Of a stretch of 64,000 bases of DNA, positions 37,900-50,514 are shown in pieces. The position numbers were made by a program, and so were the translations under genes. This DNA is from Eumeta japonica (taxonomy: Eukaryota; Arthropoda; Insecta; Lepidoptera; Psychidae), in assembly GCA_005406025.1 (NCBI GenBank), contig BGZK01000010.1:248001-312000 (forward strand). Direction: 5' to 3'. The notes below the pieces were generated by a model. It had not been told where the DNA came from and did not search any database. It saw nothing but the letters and a program-made list of their open reading frames with translations. Position 1 is the first letter of the stretch. Every line of letters starts with the position of its first letter.

Positions 37900-40064
37900 T
37901 TGTTTTCGGTTACAACACCTGGTTGGTCTGCTTATACAATTATAGTTTTTAAAATAATACAATATTCGTAATAAATAAATTATCCGTATATCATCATTTT
38001 TAAGTATGAGTAACACCGCCTAAGTAAATTACCAATAACTATAGAGCAAATAAAGTTACTTATTGGATATTAATGGACTCACATGGGCTATTCACAAAAA
38101 CAATTGAAAAATAAAAAATAACCGACCCGTAGCAACTTGACATTTTACTGGCTAATGGTGAAACAGGCTCTTGGTGTAATCATGTAACTTAATCAGTATA
38201 AACACAACAAAATAAGCCTCACGATATTATTTATCTATGATCAAAAACACGTACAGGGTTATATTTATTCTTTATAAAATTAGTTTCTTCATGGATTCAG
38301 TGGCTATATGAAAAAAAAGTGTATGTCGGGCCACGCTCAGTGTAGTTTCGTAATCGCCCGTCACAAATTGCGGACTAATAAAGGATTTTTTGTTTGATAT
38401 TATGAACTTATTCGGTTTACCGGCTAAGAACGTTCAACCAGCCCACATAGGACGGGTGTTAAGGATGTTATAACTTTGTATTACCTAATTTTACATAGTC
38501 TATAAACTTATATTTACTACCTGTTTCATAAAATCAACATCATCTCAGTAATTTTCAATGGATCTTGTACGCAATTTTTCTTTTTACTTCTCCAACTATA
38601 CATTCTTCTTCGAGTACGATAAGAAACACAGCGTTGATGGCTCACTTATCCATGAGTCGTGTACAGCCCATACGGTTTTGCAAAACAAATTATTCAAACA
38701 AGATATGTGTATAAAAATTACCCGTACAAAAATTCAAATGTATTTATTGAACAGATACTCGGTGAAAAATTCTTTAATAAGATTTAACATTTTTCAGGAG
38801 AAAAAATTTAAAATCCATAGGTATTACCAGCTCGTCTTCATAGCAGGTTGTTTCGCTCCGTAATAATTTTGTAATTGTTTATAGACATATATTTTTAAAT
38901 TTGAAGATAGTTATTCTCAAATTTCTTGGAAATTCTTCTTGAATGAAAACTGTCTTCCGAAAAGGTAGTAGATTCATGGAATATAAAAACGCATTACAAA
39001 TATTAATATATAAATAAAAAATAATTTGAAATTTTTTTTTCGGAAAATACATTTTGGCATTTGCAAATGCAAGTATTTATCGAACGAATTGAAACACTGG
39101 CTTTTCAAAAACTCAATTTATTTTAATAGCTCGAATTTTGGGGTAATATTAAATACGTACAAGCGAATTATTATTGAGCCGTGGTATCTCTGTACTGAAG
39201 TAATGATTTATAACTTACACCTAGTTAGCAAGCAAAAAAACCATTCGTTACTTTTTAGTAGCGAATGTTTTTAATAGCGAAATTAGCGAATTAATTATCA
39301 TTAGATTGGCGAAAAAAAATAATTAGCGAAAGCTTTTTAACTTTGTTCGAACTCGGTCGGGTTTAGGGGGTCGCGTAGCGCCTACCCTATGTTCGTCACT
39401 AATTAAATTGGATTTACAATTTCTTCAAGACTCCACAGACGTTTTCCCTATAAATTAAAGGGCGTTTCGTGAATTGCTGAAACGGATCACGTTAGTGGCG
39501 CTCCGAGTGCCCCTAAATTACTTCCGCGCGTTATCCGCATATAGTGTGATTCTTTTTTCGATATAGAAATATGTAATACTAGGTGGACACGTGCCAAGTA
39601 GTGAGCTGAGGTGATGTGAGGCGAGGTGAGGCGAGCTCACATATAGCAACTATATGTTTTCCCTGTCTTAATAAATATTAAAGTACTCGAATGGTGCGGT
39701 TTTAAAATTTCATGTTTTTTTTTCTAAATGTAAATACATATAAAAGGCGTTGTTATCGAATTCCTTTGTGGTCTTTTTCCAAATGGTAAAGATGCTCACT
39801 ATGATAATTACTATTCAAATTATTACCAAAGGAGTTTTATAACTGTATCGAACCTCAAGTCTATAGAATGTATGCATCGAGAGGAACGCTGTTTTGAATC
39901 TACAGATAGGGAACTCTACGGCTGGAACAGTAGTTTTTGTGACTCGTTGGACAGAAGTCCGTCTGGAGTTACAAATGCACGCCCACCTCGTTTGCGCGCG
40001 CACACCGAGGAGCTTTAGGTCCTCGCGAAGTCGCTCGAAGCATCGGCCAGCTCTGGGCCCTCCG
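37900..40064. other. AT-rich stretch without a supported gene
   Basis: A 101-codon plus-strand frame (38558-38863) and an 82-codon frame (39026-39274) have no family resemblance and AT-driven composition. A short direct-repeat run GAGGTGATGTGAGGCGAGGT GAGGCGAG lies at about 39608-39635. A small GC-rich patch is at 39970-40080. Confidence 0.4.
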
Positions 40065-40871
40065 CGCAGTGATCATCAAGAGCCAGCAGTCGCGTTTCAA
40101 TATTTACCGAGTGGCTAACGATGTGTGTGGTTTGGAGTTAATCATGATGAAAAACCACACCCTTTCTGTTGATCAATTCCGGCCGTTTTTGCTCTATTTC
40201 TGGTTTGAGTCTCATCAACTGCTGGCAGTAAAGATAATAACTGATGGTTTTGGCCGGTGGTAAAAGCTCCATAATGCTCTTCCAATCCCAATACACAAAG
40301 CATCAATTTATTGAGAATTAATCCGGGTTCCGCTAGTCTGTGTAGCCTTCTTACCTTTTAACGATGATCTTTTTGGCACGTTCTTGTCGTATGTAATCCA
40401 TTTTCCATAGCCAGTGATCAATCTTTTCGATAGCGGTTCGGTTTAATTACGTTTCAATAGAAAATCGCATGTGAGTTTATGATTCATTAGATTTTCTTCA
40501 GTGAGCTATCGTGCTTTTTTTTTGTATATTCAGCTTTTTTCAAATGGGTCAGAACTGTGGTCTATCCCCATTTCTTCAGCTATGTCCAAAGAACTATTAT
40601 TAGTTCTTATTCGGCATATGCCGATCTTGTTCTACTTTTTACAAAATGGCATCGACTTTATCCGTAACAGGTCGACCAGAGCGAGGTTCATCTTTGACAT
40701 GAAAATTACTGGACTGAAAACGCTCGAACCAGTTTTGTGCTACTACATATTACCTACATTACATTATGTCCATAAACATCACAATTTATTTTTACGACTT
40801 GGGTCGCGTTTTTTCCTTTTTCTGTAATAAAACTTTAAAATATATCGAATTTCTACGTTAGATTCACTCAT
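40065..40871 (-). pseudogene. Mariner transposase relic (copy 1), truncated
   Basis: An ATG at 40871 on the minus strand opens MSESNVEIRYILKFYYRK, a typical mariner amino end. Further on DEPRSGRPVTDKVDAIL (about 40690-40640) marks the helix-turn-helix linker region, and KWITYDKNVPKRSS (about 40410-40370) marks the start of the DDE catalytic domain. YCQQLMRLKPEIEQKRPELI (about 40230-40170) and VVFHHD follow, the last being the second catalytic aspartate region. At least ten stops and several frameshifts break the frame. The last third, including the PYSPDLAP region, is missing: homology stops near 40065, where GC-rich unrelated sequence begins. It is long dead and cannot encode a transposase. 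Confidence 0.85.
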
Positions 40872-43800
40872 TTTGGTGGACAGAAAAAAATTAAAAAAAT
40901 GGCGGGACACCGTTTCTACTTTTTGTTTTCCTTTTTTAAAATGTTATCTACATGTTATCTATTAAACGGTATCGAAACTAGCGAGATACAAACAGCACAA
41001 CCACAGATTTTACTGTTCTTTTTACTTATGAAATATGAAAAAAAAATTCTCAGACATAATTTAATTCAGATATGCTGATGAGTGTTTTTTTGTTCGTCGC
41101 GAAGACGTCAAACCACATCCAGCGCCGAAACATCCTGTATAAGCATATCCTCCATCATAAATCCCCTAGCACTTAAGGTGGTGACATACATTTGTCCGAT
41201 CAAAGCGCGCCACTCCGCACGGCAGCGCGTTCGAGTCCCGTGCGCGACAATTTATGAACAGCGGCGTAATGGAGTCATGAATGGAATTATTTTACTGCTG
41301 GCAACATCGACTTGACAACGTGTTTGATGTTTCGTTGCCTATGTTTAGAAACATTTTTTTCAATTTCCCATGTTATTGTAGACCAGACAAGGAAAGTAAA
41401 TTGTTTCTATCGTATAACCCTTTGCCCCCTCGTTGGCCGCAGCGTACCTAATACGAATCAGTGAGTAAGAAGTACAAAATAATTCGACCCGGCCAATCTT
41501 TTACGTAAGATTTTCTCATCACCATAATTAAAAGCGATAATTTTCGAATTCCATAACGACTCGGAGGTTTAAGACCGATATCAGGTTTTCGACTTGTGTC
41601 TAGATCCAACACGGAAGGCTAAAAGACAGAAATAAGTCGTTATACCTAAATTGCAGCGTAAATCCAAAAGGGAGTTCATTTCCCTTTGAAAAATTAATAG
41701 CTCATTGGAATTCTAAAAAAAGATTGCATACATGAAGTCCTTATCGCGGAGATCGACTTGATATTGCTAAACTGCGCTCATAAGATAAAAATAAGAGCAC
41801 AAAATAATTCTCCTAAGAAAGAAAATATTCCAGAACAATATTCTAAACGTAAGTCTTCAAGATTGCAATAAAATTGTTTTCTTTTTTTGTCAGTTTTGTT
41901 TACGAATTATTTGTTTTGAATAATTTATTGACTTATTTATATTTGAAGAATATTCTAGACAACTAGTTGAGGGGTATATATATATACCAAAGTTCGGGCG
42001 CTGAGGAATAAATTTTATTACTACAATCAGTGCGTTCACAAGCCAAGTGCGATCAAATGCGATCGGTAATATGGTTCCGTAGCGATTTTTGTGGTTCTGT
42101 TTGGGAGTATACGCCTTCTCTTTGTCTGCGTGTTTCCTTTTCATCTGATCTCAATCCTCCGACTCCCGATAGTCTCATTACACCACAATATGCTTAATTC
42201 TGATATCCTGAAACAAATCCTTGCTTGTGATTCAAAAATAAAGTAATTTACGTGGCTTCAATTACTGGTAATAGAATCGAGATCGAAATTAGGACGGACA
42301 GCGCCGGAACGAGTTCGTACTCGGGACGAGGTGTTCGAAATTGTAAATATCATTAGCGTCGACGAGGACGAAGCAGCAGTTCAAAATAAAGGTACCTACT
42401 TAGGTTCTAAAATAAAATACCGTTTTTTATGCACAATTTTTTATTTTCGCCACTTACAAGTTACACAGTTCGAGTAATATTAAATAGCGCTAAAGGAAAT
42501 TGAAAAAAAAAAAAGAAATCACAGAAAAACATAAGAATATTTAATACCCAAAGTGAGACGAGGAGCTGAGACGAGTTAATGACATTAATAAAAATAAATG
42601 AGTTTATAATTATAATTAAAACAACAAATCACAGTCTGGGTTAATCCAAATTTATATCACGGGTTAGCGTGAACTAAGATTACTACAAATATACTGCACT
42701 CCTTTTAACACGTTTTTAAACCATCCCAGTTTAATGCCAAAAATGTATATTACGTAACACATCAAATAATATTCCAAATTATATCTTTAAATTCTAAATA
42801 ATACTAAGTACTTTCTGTGAAAATTTCGCAACAATAATACTCAAGTTCAAAATGCACATGTAAATTAAACGTTTTAAATATCCAAAATAAAATAATAAAA
42901 AAAAATGCCGATCACAATTCAGTTCTTTTTCTGACACATGTCTTTCGCCATTCATAAGTCCATCGTTGCTTGACTTCACCGAATCACCTAAGCATAGTAA
43001 GTCTTATCGAAAATCCATAGAACTAAGAAAAGATCAGAACTGTTTTCAATGCGAGAGTGGTGATAAAAATTTAATCCTTTCCCTTATCAATTATTTAACG
43101 CATTCTTGGAAGTATCAGAGTCAAGCAACGACTGTGAAGAACAGGCATACAATGCGATTATGCAGTTTAGCCCGAGTTCTTCTTGGCCCTTGTCTATCAC
43201 AGCGGGAGTTCCTTTCGTCTGTTATTAAAAAAAAAACCGTTTTTATCCCTAGCAACCGATTGCCGTTTTCTCAAGGCACTGATCCTAGCACATCACGTCA
43301 TATACCAGCGGTAAATTTAATTCAGTCGGTTTTGGAAGTTTATTAAACAGCGACAGAAATCCTGTTGTTATATTAAATATCGATGTTGAGAATCTGAGCT
43401 AAAAATGAGAAATTACATTGATGAACCATAGATACAAATAACAACAATAACAATGAGGATATACAGCCTCTATAATTTAGTTAAATCTATACAACTAAAT
43501 TGTAGAGGTTATAAAGTAATACTTACGAGAGTTATAATGACGAATTAACCTTAAATAAGGTTTACTTTCACAAGAACATTTTCTCTACTGCTCTAATACG
43601 TTTAAGCTTTAAACATTTAGCCCATTCAGAAGAAGTTTCTCATTATTTAATAAACATCCATAACTTCACGTGCAGATTAAATTTTGTACACACACTATTT
43701 GTTAACTTTAGACCGACACAATATTTCACAGTTAGAGAAAATAAAAAACAGAAAGTACATTTCAGGCTTAACAAAAGTAAAAATACTATAAGAAAATATA

Positions 43801-46396
43801 TTTGAATATCGATGAAATATATAAAAAAAAAACATAGTATTAGAAGGTCCCTATTTCTTGCATTCAATATTTATAAAGCAACAAACAAGTTACTAAAATT
43901 GATTCAAAGCTTTTTATTCAAACATCGCGACGGCTAAACCTACGTCCATAGAAAAATAGGTACAGTCACATCAAAAAAGTGTACTACTTCCCACATAACG
44001 TATATGGCACACATATCCGTCTGTGAATCTTACATAAGTAAGTATGTTCACGTCGAACGATATATGTAAGCATATACATATGCGTTTATCTAACAAATAT
44101 ACCAACATTCATGTTATAAAGTTATGCTTTTTTTCTGCGGCAGCGCAGGCTCGGGAAAGGTACGCAATAAAAACGTGAATGCGGCTCTTGTAGATTCCCA
44201 AGCCTGCGGTGTCACGAAAAGGGCGATGAGTGACTACAATTTTTTTTTAATCATATCATCGATTCAGACTATAACGTTTTCATCAATAACATCAAAAATA
44301 CATAAGACATTTAGTTTTAGGCGCACGATCCCAAACGCGATATTAATATTGTAAAATTGATTGATAATCAGTGTAGGAAAATAGTTTTTTTTTTTTTCGC
44401 TGAAGACTATCAGAGAGCCTACCAAATAGAAAGATGAAATGACAATTAATTGTAAGACTTTTGTTTTGATTAACGTTTTCGGTTTAATATTCCATGAAGA
44501 ATTTGATTTTTATGCGTTGAGGTTAAACGGAGCTGAAAAACCGCACCAAATTCTTTTTCATAGAAAAAATATCGTGACAAATACAGATAATACCAAAAGA
44601 TACAAAAATGAAAAAATCGGTCATTCTTGAGAGGTTGTTTAGAAATATACAATTAGATGGAAAATAAATTAATAATGTTTACAATATTAGAGAGGTGTCC
44701 CATTTTTTAATCAATTTCATGGCGTCCCATGTATCTAAGGTCATCCGAAAGGACACCGGGTTTTTTTTTTAACAGCCGCCTATGGGATCGCGCTTACGCA
44801 CAACATTCATACGACAACGAACATTGATACATTTTGGCGGAGTGACGCAGGCGCCGGAAAAAAACTACGACGAATATTCCGTGACGATTTCACTTTTTTT
44901 TTCGTAATAATATCTGAACTAAACTCAAACTAAAGACGAAAATTTCCTGCCGCGGAATATGAATCGCATCTTTTTCTATCTCTAGACACACTTAAGGCCA
45001 CATCTAGCCACTAATAATTTCTTAGCGATTCGGTAGGTGAACGAATTTAAAGACACAAACTCAAAAAAAAACTACCTTCACAGGCAATGTTATTTTATCT
45101 TTGACTACAATTTTAGGATTACATTTCACACGTTTGTTTTATTACGTATGTAATATGCATGAAATTCCGAAAGTGATACCGAACCGTCGTACTACGGAAC
45201 CCCGTACTTTTTTCCCCGGAGCGTGAGTCACCGAAATACCTTACGCTGATTATAATGATTACTGTTATAACACCGACACATTTATACGGTTAATATATTT
45301 CGTATCGATCGTTAGCCGAAACACATAACTCCCTGTTACGTACGACGGGCCATTTTAAAGGTAACTAAACGCTATCAATTTTGAAAAATAATCTAACGGA
45401 TTGGACATGGAATGCTGATGTGATTTTATTAAGAAAAAAAAGTTGAAATCATTCATTCGACGGCAAAAATAGAATGAAAAAGGTGAAAGAACCTATATAT
45501 TATCTGTAATCTATAATTGAACACAGCGGTGACTTCACGATTATCTTGAATATATGAAGAATTTATTCGCTTCTTAAAAGAAAATGTATTGTTAAAAGCA
45601 AGAGTTGAAACCAAAACCTCATCGAAATAATCGGATTGAAGAAGAATTCAAGTTAGCGTCTTTTTGTTATATGTTACTATTTTGCCAAGAATATTTTCGG
45701 ATTGATTCTTTCTTTGGTAAACTGACCAAGGGGCAACACTTGATATTTTATTTACAGTCGGTTCGAGAATTCAATGATAATAAGTTGACTGGATTAATTA
45801 TTTTTGCTTGAGAACATAAAGTTATTTGTGTTCTGAAAGACTTCAATTAAGGTTTAAAATTTTATCATCGCATTCAATATTTCTGTTATATACCAAGTAA
45901 GTTACAAGTATTTCCAAAAATTTGTATTTCAATAAAAGGAAATGCAATTGCAACCCTAAAAAGAGAATTGCATTCGCTAGGATGTTATTAAAATCATGAG
46001 GCAAATTAATATTATATGAATAATTAATTCAAGCGACATGTAAAACGCTTAGTCAGCTATACAATTAAAGATCTGATCAAAGGAAAAAAACAAGGAATAG
46101 TTAATTACAATAACTTCTCACGTGGACCCAACTTGAAGACTTTCAAGTGAATTTATTTTTGCCGTCAACTAAACGACTATTATTCTCGAAAACTATATAC
46201 GACTACATCAGTACTAACAAGAATTTAACTGGCAACACTGAAGCACGCACGTATATATGTATGTGTGTACATGTATAAAGAGGAGAGGTAAAGACATACA
46301 AAATATCTACGATATTACATTTTTTTGTCGTGAACCGTGGGAATGTCACTACACGAAACACTTAACGCGTCTTAGTACCATGTCTGTTCCAACAGT
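40872..46396. other. AT-rich region without a recognisable gene
   Basis: Open frames here (up to 126 codons, plus, 42966-43346) show no family resemblance. A tRNA-like B-box phrase (GCGTTCGAGTCCCG) at about 41227 lacks a tRNA fold. A short purine-tract segment of the dispersed family occurs near 42270-42390. If the SCAPER-like gene ends near 46150, the rest is intergenic. Confidence 0.4.
46152..46157 (-). terminator. Possible polyadenylation signal of the SCAPER-like gene
   Basis: AATAAA on the minus strand, about 240 bases after the stop codon at 46397-46399. In AT-rich sequence this hexamer is common, so the assignment rests on position only. Confidence 0.3.
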
Positions 46397-46495
46397 CTAT
46401 TTTTGTTGCTGCAACTTCTTGGCGCGCCCCTGTCTGATGAGCTGTACCAGTTTGTTGTCCTGAGCTTCTCGACTCTCTATGTAGTCCTCGATCAT
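46397..46495 (-). CDS. SCAPER: SCAPER-like gene, last coding exon
   Basis: This exon encodes 32 residues (MIEDYIESREAQDNKLVQLI then a basic, glutamine-rich end) and a TAG stop. The acceptor is CACACTAG just before 46495. The preceding exon ends in phase 0 with a GTGAG donor, so the frame continues without a break across a 303-base intron. In vertebrate SCAPER the residues after the EQEMS-like segment are also a short helix. Here the carboxyl end is shorter and ends in lysine and glutamine, unlike the vertebrate tail. An alternative reading, with retained intron and an earlier stop, is possible but less likely given the clean splice sites. Confidence 0.65.
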   Translation of the reverse strand: MIEDYIESREAQDNKLVQLIRQGRAKKLQQQK

Positions 46496-46798
46496 CTAGT
46501 GTGATTTTTTTTTGGAAAAAATGAAAATTATATTAATTCATTAATATTGCGTAATACTAAGTACATAACATATAAAAATCTGATTATTCTAATTTATATC
46601 AGTCTCACAAACTATAAATCCCACAAATATATATATCCGGGATGTACCTAATATCGAAAGTTGCGATTTCGATATGCTTTTAAAATAGTGGCGTCGCCTG
46701 ACTGACGGGCGAACCTGGACTGGCGGCGGTTCAGGTGACCGATCGATCAATTTAAAATGACCGATTCCTTTTAGAAGTTGATGTTTTCTGCTTCTCAC

Positions 46799-46960
46799 CT
46801 GCATATTGAGTTCGCCGGCGATCGTGTCCCTGGCCGAGGGGTGGTCGGCCAGGGCCGCCAGCGTGGGCAGCAGAGCGTGGTTCTGCGGCGGCGAGACTAT
46901 CCAGTTCGCCGGGAGGTTACACAGCGTCTTCACCGCGCTCCAGCCGTCGCACACAGTCTC
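46799..46960 (-). CDS. SCAPER: SCAPER-like gene, penultimate exon
   Basis: The exon is exactly 54 codons, phase 0 at both ends. The acceptor is TTATCGCGCAG and the donor is CAG then GTGAGAAG. The product starts ETVCDGWSAVKTLCNLPANW and continues with HALLPTLAALADHPSARDTI and GELNMQ. It aligns by eye with the carboxyl region of vertebrate SCAPER, which has an LCQLP motif, then an LFPSLIAA-like helix, then NKIILEQEMS. SCAPER is a large cytoplasmic and ER-associated protein that binds cyclin A; later work links it to cilia and to codon-dependent translation-coupled mRNA decay. The GC-rich codon use contrasts sharply with the AT-rich flanks, which supports real coding sequence. Confidence 0.75.
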
Positions 46961-47057
46961 CTGCGCGATAACAGAAAAACGTGAAATTGTAAAAAAAAAT
47001 ATCAGATGTTTACTTTTATTATATATTTTATTAATAGTAATTAATATAAAGGCACGC

Positions 47058-47339
47058 CTATTTCCCAGAAGAATAGGAAGCGACTATAGATTTCCATATG
47101 GTACGATCTTTGTATATTTCTCTTCCCTCACTGACATCCATCAATCTTTTCATGCAAGCTCGTCGGTTCCGGGTGCTTAAAATTTGGCGCTTTTTGAATA
47201 TGCCACCAATATGGTCTGCATTGGACTTTCAAGGGCCACCCTTGCCGACCTTTCCATCACGCACATTAGCTCTATAGATTTGTTTCGTCAGTCTACCTTC
47301 ATTCATCCTTTCCAGGTGGCCGAACCACCACAACATACC
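47058..47339 (-). pseudogene. LINE polymerase carboxyl-terminal fragment, minus strand
   Basis: The frame gives GMLWWFGHLERMNEGRLTKQ, followed by IYRANVRDGKVGKGGP, one internal TGA at 47231-47229, then KSNADHIGGIFKK and RACMKRLMDVSEGREIYKDR, ending at TAG after 94 codons. The WFGH-ERM segment followed by this arrangement is the region after the reverse transcriptase core in non-LTR retrotransposon proteins common in moths. The clade is not assigned. The fragment is 5'-truncated, as usual for LINEs, and lies in the intron between 46960 and 50245 in the same orientation as the gene. Confidence 0.8.
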
Positions 47340-47917
47340 ATATTTATGAAGCAATAAGTTCAGAAACATTAGAATACAGACGCAACAATATGTTTTTTAG
47401 GGATATTCCTTATTTTTCCAGAATGGACTTATTTATTGCATTACATTAAATTTAATCTGTATCGCAATACCTTGTTGCTTTATAGTCTATAAAGTCTGCG
47501 TGATAAGTAACTTGTATAAGTCTGTGTCAAATAGAGAGCCATAGATCGTATAGATCGTATACACAGTTGAATTGGATGCAAAAAAAAAAAGGCAATAGTA
47601 GAACATTTGATATATTTATATCAACGCGAACATGCTAAATTCATAAAATAAAAAAAATACAATCAACCGTACAACAGCGAGATTAAAATGAAAATGAATA
47701 TTCAATGTTCTTCACACGAACAAGGTGTCCATTAAAACTAGAAAATGTACACCGACGGTATTAAATTCTAGAAAATTCATTGAGTAACATTAGGGTAGGT
47801 CCTTAGCGGAAACGTTTACTTCTACGAAACGACAAAAAATAAAATAAATAAAAAAACACGAAAAAAGAAGGAATACGTTAAAAAAACATATCTAAAAATG
47901 TCTCACAACAGGCAAGC

Positions 47918-48389
47918 TTGACTTATAATGGAGTTCTGATCCCTGTGCTTGTGTACGGTGGTGAAAGTTGGGTGTGGCGGAATAAACATGACAGTAGGAT
48001 CAATGCGGTGGAGATGCGGCCTCTGCGCAGTGTGTGGAATATCTTTGAAAAGTAAAGGTAGAAGCGGTGTTGTCAGCGAGTTGTTTCGTTTGAAAAATGT
48101 AACAGCCACAGTAAAAAAGGTACGTCGCCGTGGTTGGCCATCTGGACACGAAAAATGGAAGTAGAGTAAGGAAAAAAAATGTATAGCGCGAATGTGTGTG
48201 ATGGACCAAATTCCCTAGAAAATCTTATGCAGACCAAATTGGTGGTATATCAAAGAAGAGCTATATTTTATGCAGACGAAACCGGTGACCTTGCATGATA
48301 CTATTAATATAGATATGTATAATAATCGTAGATCGTAGCATTGGAAAGCTGTGGTCTCTGTCTGCCCTTCTGAGAAATACAAATAAAAC
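47918..48389 (+). pseudogene. LINE polymerase carboxyl-terminal fragment, plus strand
   Basis: The first frame reads NGVLIPVLVYGGESWVWRNK then HDSRINAVEMRPLRSVWNIF. After a stop and frameshifts, ELFRLKNVTATVKKV follows, and then KSYADQIGGISKKSYILCRR. The closing part (48320-48389) gives HWKAVVSVCPSEKY. The order matches the minus-strand fragment at 47058-47339 and adds the YG-E-W segment that precedes it in the protein. The WFGH-ERM core is deleted. It is a second, more decayed copy of the same or a sister family, in opposite orientation 580 bases away. Confidence 0.8.
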
Positions 48390-50069
48390 ATATCCGATCA
48401 AGCATTATATATTCGAAATTCTACTGAGAACTACTGCAATTATAATTTAAACCCGGTTTTCTAATGTCACATCGATGAAGCTTTCGCTACTTCCGATGTT
48501 CACTTCTAGAAGCCAGATGTCATTCTGAAAAAGAATATATTCAATAACGTAATAGATATCGAACCCGAGAAGGTCAGTCGAGCCGGCGCTTGGCCGTATT
48601 CTTTCCTCGCAACAATGTCTCACGAAGGATAATTGAGAGTAAAAAAGTCGATGGAGCCGCTTATCGCTAACATAAAAAAAGAGAACCAACGAGCGCCCGA
48701 ACATAATTTTCGCTTGTAATGCATTAATAATTCACAAGGATAATTTATGTTAATGGACAGCGCCGCTCAGACGGCGGCCACTTCCCTCGGAGGCGCTCGA
48801 GGGGGCGCCACCTGCGGCCGGCCGGGGGCGGCGCACCTGAGCCCCCCTGCGCGCTCACACACGCCGGCGTTTGGTGCCCTTATTGACGCCATTTCAGCAT
48901 ACCTCTCAAGTGTCTACGGAGCTGTCGGCAATTACCGTATACTAGCCATTGCCCGTAGATCCGACCATGTGGAAACAAAATCTTGTCTAAGATTTAAATC
49001 TAAAACATGATTCTGATCCGATTACTAATCTCGATCTCGATTCTATTGTGGATCTAAACTTCTCTCGCTTTTCGCATCGCAATAGCCTTATCTCTCTCTC
49101 GACTTGAATTGAATCACATATGAAATATTTCATTATTATATTCCTTTGACACTAACGCTACCGCCCATCCCAAATGCTGATTCACTCTCAGAAAAAATGG
49201 GTAAGAAACTCTTCTGTTTACGCTTCCGTTAAAATTTTCTTCTCGTTTTATTCATCTGAACATACTTAGTAGACAAATACCAGTATTGGGATCGTTAATG
49301 AAAGAGAGATCGCTCGATATAAACATGCAGAAATAAACGAAATATCCGTGTGAACGGAGCCGTAGGTAAAAGCTAGAATATACACATACTAGCACATCGT
49401 CGTGTTACAAATTTATAGCCTCAAATATAACTCGATCACCACACCAGACGGACGAGCGGAGGCGAGCACGTGCGGCGCGCAGGTGTGCAGCTCAAGACGT
49501 GCCAGTTGAAGTTACAAGCTACAAGCGCGCCCGCATGACCACGTAACGGCCGGGCGGCGCGGCGCGTGGGAAAATGGCTTTCGGATACGGCAATATTAAC
49601 TTTCCTGTATGGTTATTGCGGTGGACGTCTTTGACCACTATTATATGTATTAATGTGCGAAGACCAATCTTTGGTCAACCGTATAAAATTCTTATATACG
49701 TGTACCGATTATTCACACTTTTATACATGTTAATATTGTTTTTAAAAGTTACATTTTTTATGTGTTTGTGTTAATTGTTTTTTATAATTATTTTAAATCA
49801 TTTTATGTAGATATTCTTTACGCAATAATACTATTATAGGTTTTATTAAATTAATTAACGATCAAACGAGAAAAACAAATCATAATTTTATTACTCCTGT
49901 GACATTAGTTAAATATCACATTAAAATCATAACCGTAAGTTAAATTACCCTTCCCTTAGAATTTATAAAAATTGGATAAAAACTCAACGAATAGCTTTAA
50001 TATATTTAAAAAACTTTAATACAGCATATGAAAATAAAAACATGTATTAGGTATTTATAAATTAATGAA
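48390..50069. other. Intronic stretch with repeat and GC-rich islands
   Basis: Inside the intron of the SCAPER-like gene. GC-rich islands lie at 48745-48880 and 49440-49570; the first has a serine, glycine and alanine-rich open frame (48747-49010) without family match. They may be repeats, intronic regulatory elements, or exons of an opposite-strand gene; nothing supports a choice. Confidence 0.3.
48955..49376 (+). repeat. Dispersed repeat with purine-rich tract, 3' part
   Basis: The end GTGTGAACGGAGCCGTAGGT AAAAGCTAG matches the tail of the family at 28242-29232. The preceding 49005-49110 section has degenerate GATCTCGATTCT-like units. The 5' limit is approximate. Confidence 0.55.
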
Positions 50070-50156
50070 CTATAAGAAGGCCGTGACATCGGACACACGG
50101 ATTTATCTGTCCGATGTCACTATACTCCTTTCACGGAACTACGCAAATTCTTATAG
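50070..50156. repeat. Nested hairpin with perfect 13-bp inner stem
   Basis: GTGACATCGGACA (50083-50095) and TGTCCGATGTCAC (50108-50120) are perfect inverse copies around a 12-base loop. CTATAAGAA (50070-50078) and TTCTTATAG (50148-50156) close an outer stem. It lies 90 bases from the donor of the SCAPER-like exon at 50245, in the following intron. It may be a solo MITE or the end of a DNA transposon. A structured intronic RNA is also possible. Confidence 0.6.
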
Positions 50157-50244
50157 ACTATAAGAATAAAAAGAAAGAAAATTGACTATTTTTTTAACTG
50201 TGAATAACATAAATTATATCGCTTTTCATTCGTTGTAAACTCAC

Positions 50245-50345
50245 CTGATGCTGTGGGTTGTTGACGATGAAGAACCCGAGTAGCACTATGAGATCCAACA
50301 CCATCGTCTCCGACAGCGTTTGGTCCAGCCTTTGGTTCTCCGAAC
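50245..50345 (-). CDS. SCAPER: SCAPER-like gene, third exon from the end
   Basis: The exon has 101 bases: two bases finishing a codon begun upstream, then 33 codons. It reads SENQRLDQTLSETMVLDLIV and LLGFFIVNNPQHQ. The segment LLGFFIVNNPQHQ corresponds to VGYFTVNHPDNQ in vertebrate SCAPER, immediately before the LCQLP part, which is the order found here. The acceptor is GTTCGCGCAG and the donor is CAG then GTGAGT. The incoming phase exactly matches the donor of the exon at 52503 (C joined to GT gives arginine). The downstream intron (about 3.3 kb) contains two LINE fragments and a repeat copy. Confidence 0.75.
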
Positions 50346-50514
50346 CTGCGCGAACGCATGTAAAAGTTATTGGTTATGTAACTATATACAGTAATAATAA
50401 CAATGGATAGAAAATGTCCATATTATATGTTTCTTATAAAAAAAACTTTAAAAGCTCCTCCATTAGACTGCCAAAGGTTAAGTGAGACTTATCTTGAAAA
50501 AAGTATTTACCTTC

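Noticed and set aside
41195..41250. tRNA-like B-box sequence GCGTTCGAGTCCCG
   Set aside because: No acceptor, D or anticodon stems can be drawn around it; the inverted CGCACGG/CCGTGCG pair does not fit a tRNA.
42966..43346. 126-codon plus-strand ORF
   Set aside because: Mixed composition without any motif; no splice or promoter context; background-like base use.
44684..44770. GAGGTGTCCC and GGACACCGGG as possible transposon ends
   Set aside because: The inverted match is only about eight bases and no further pairing or target duplication was found.
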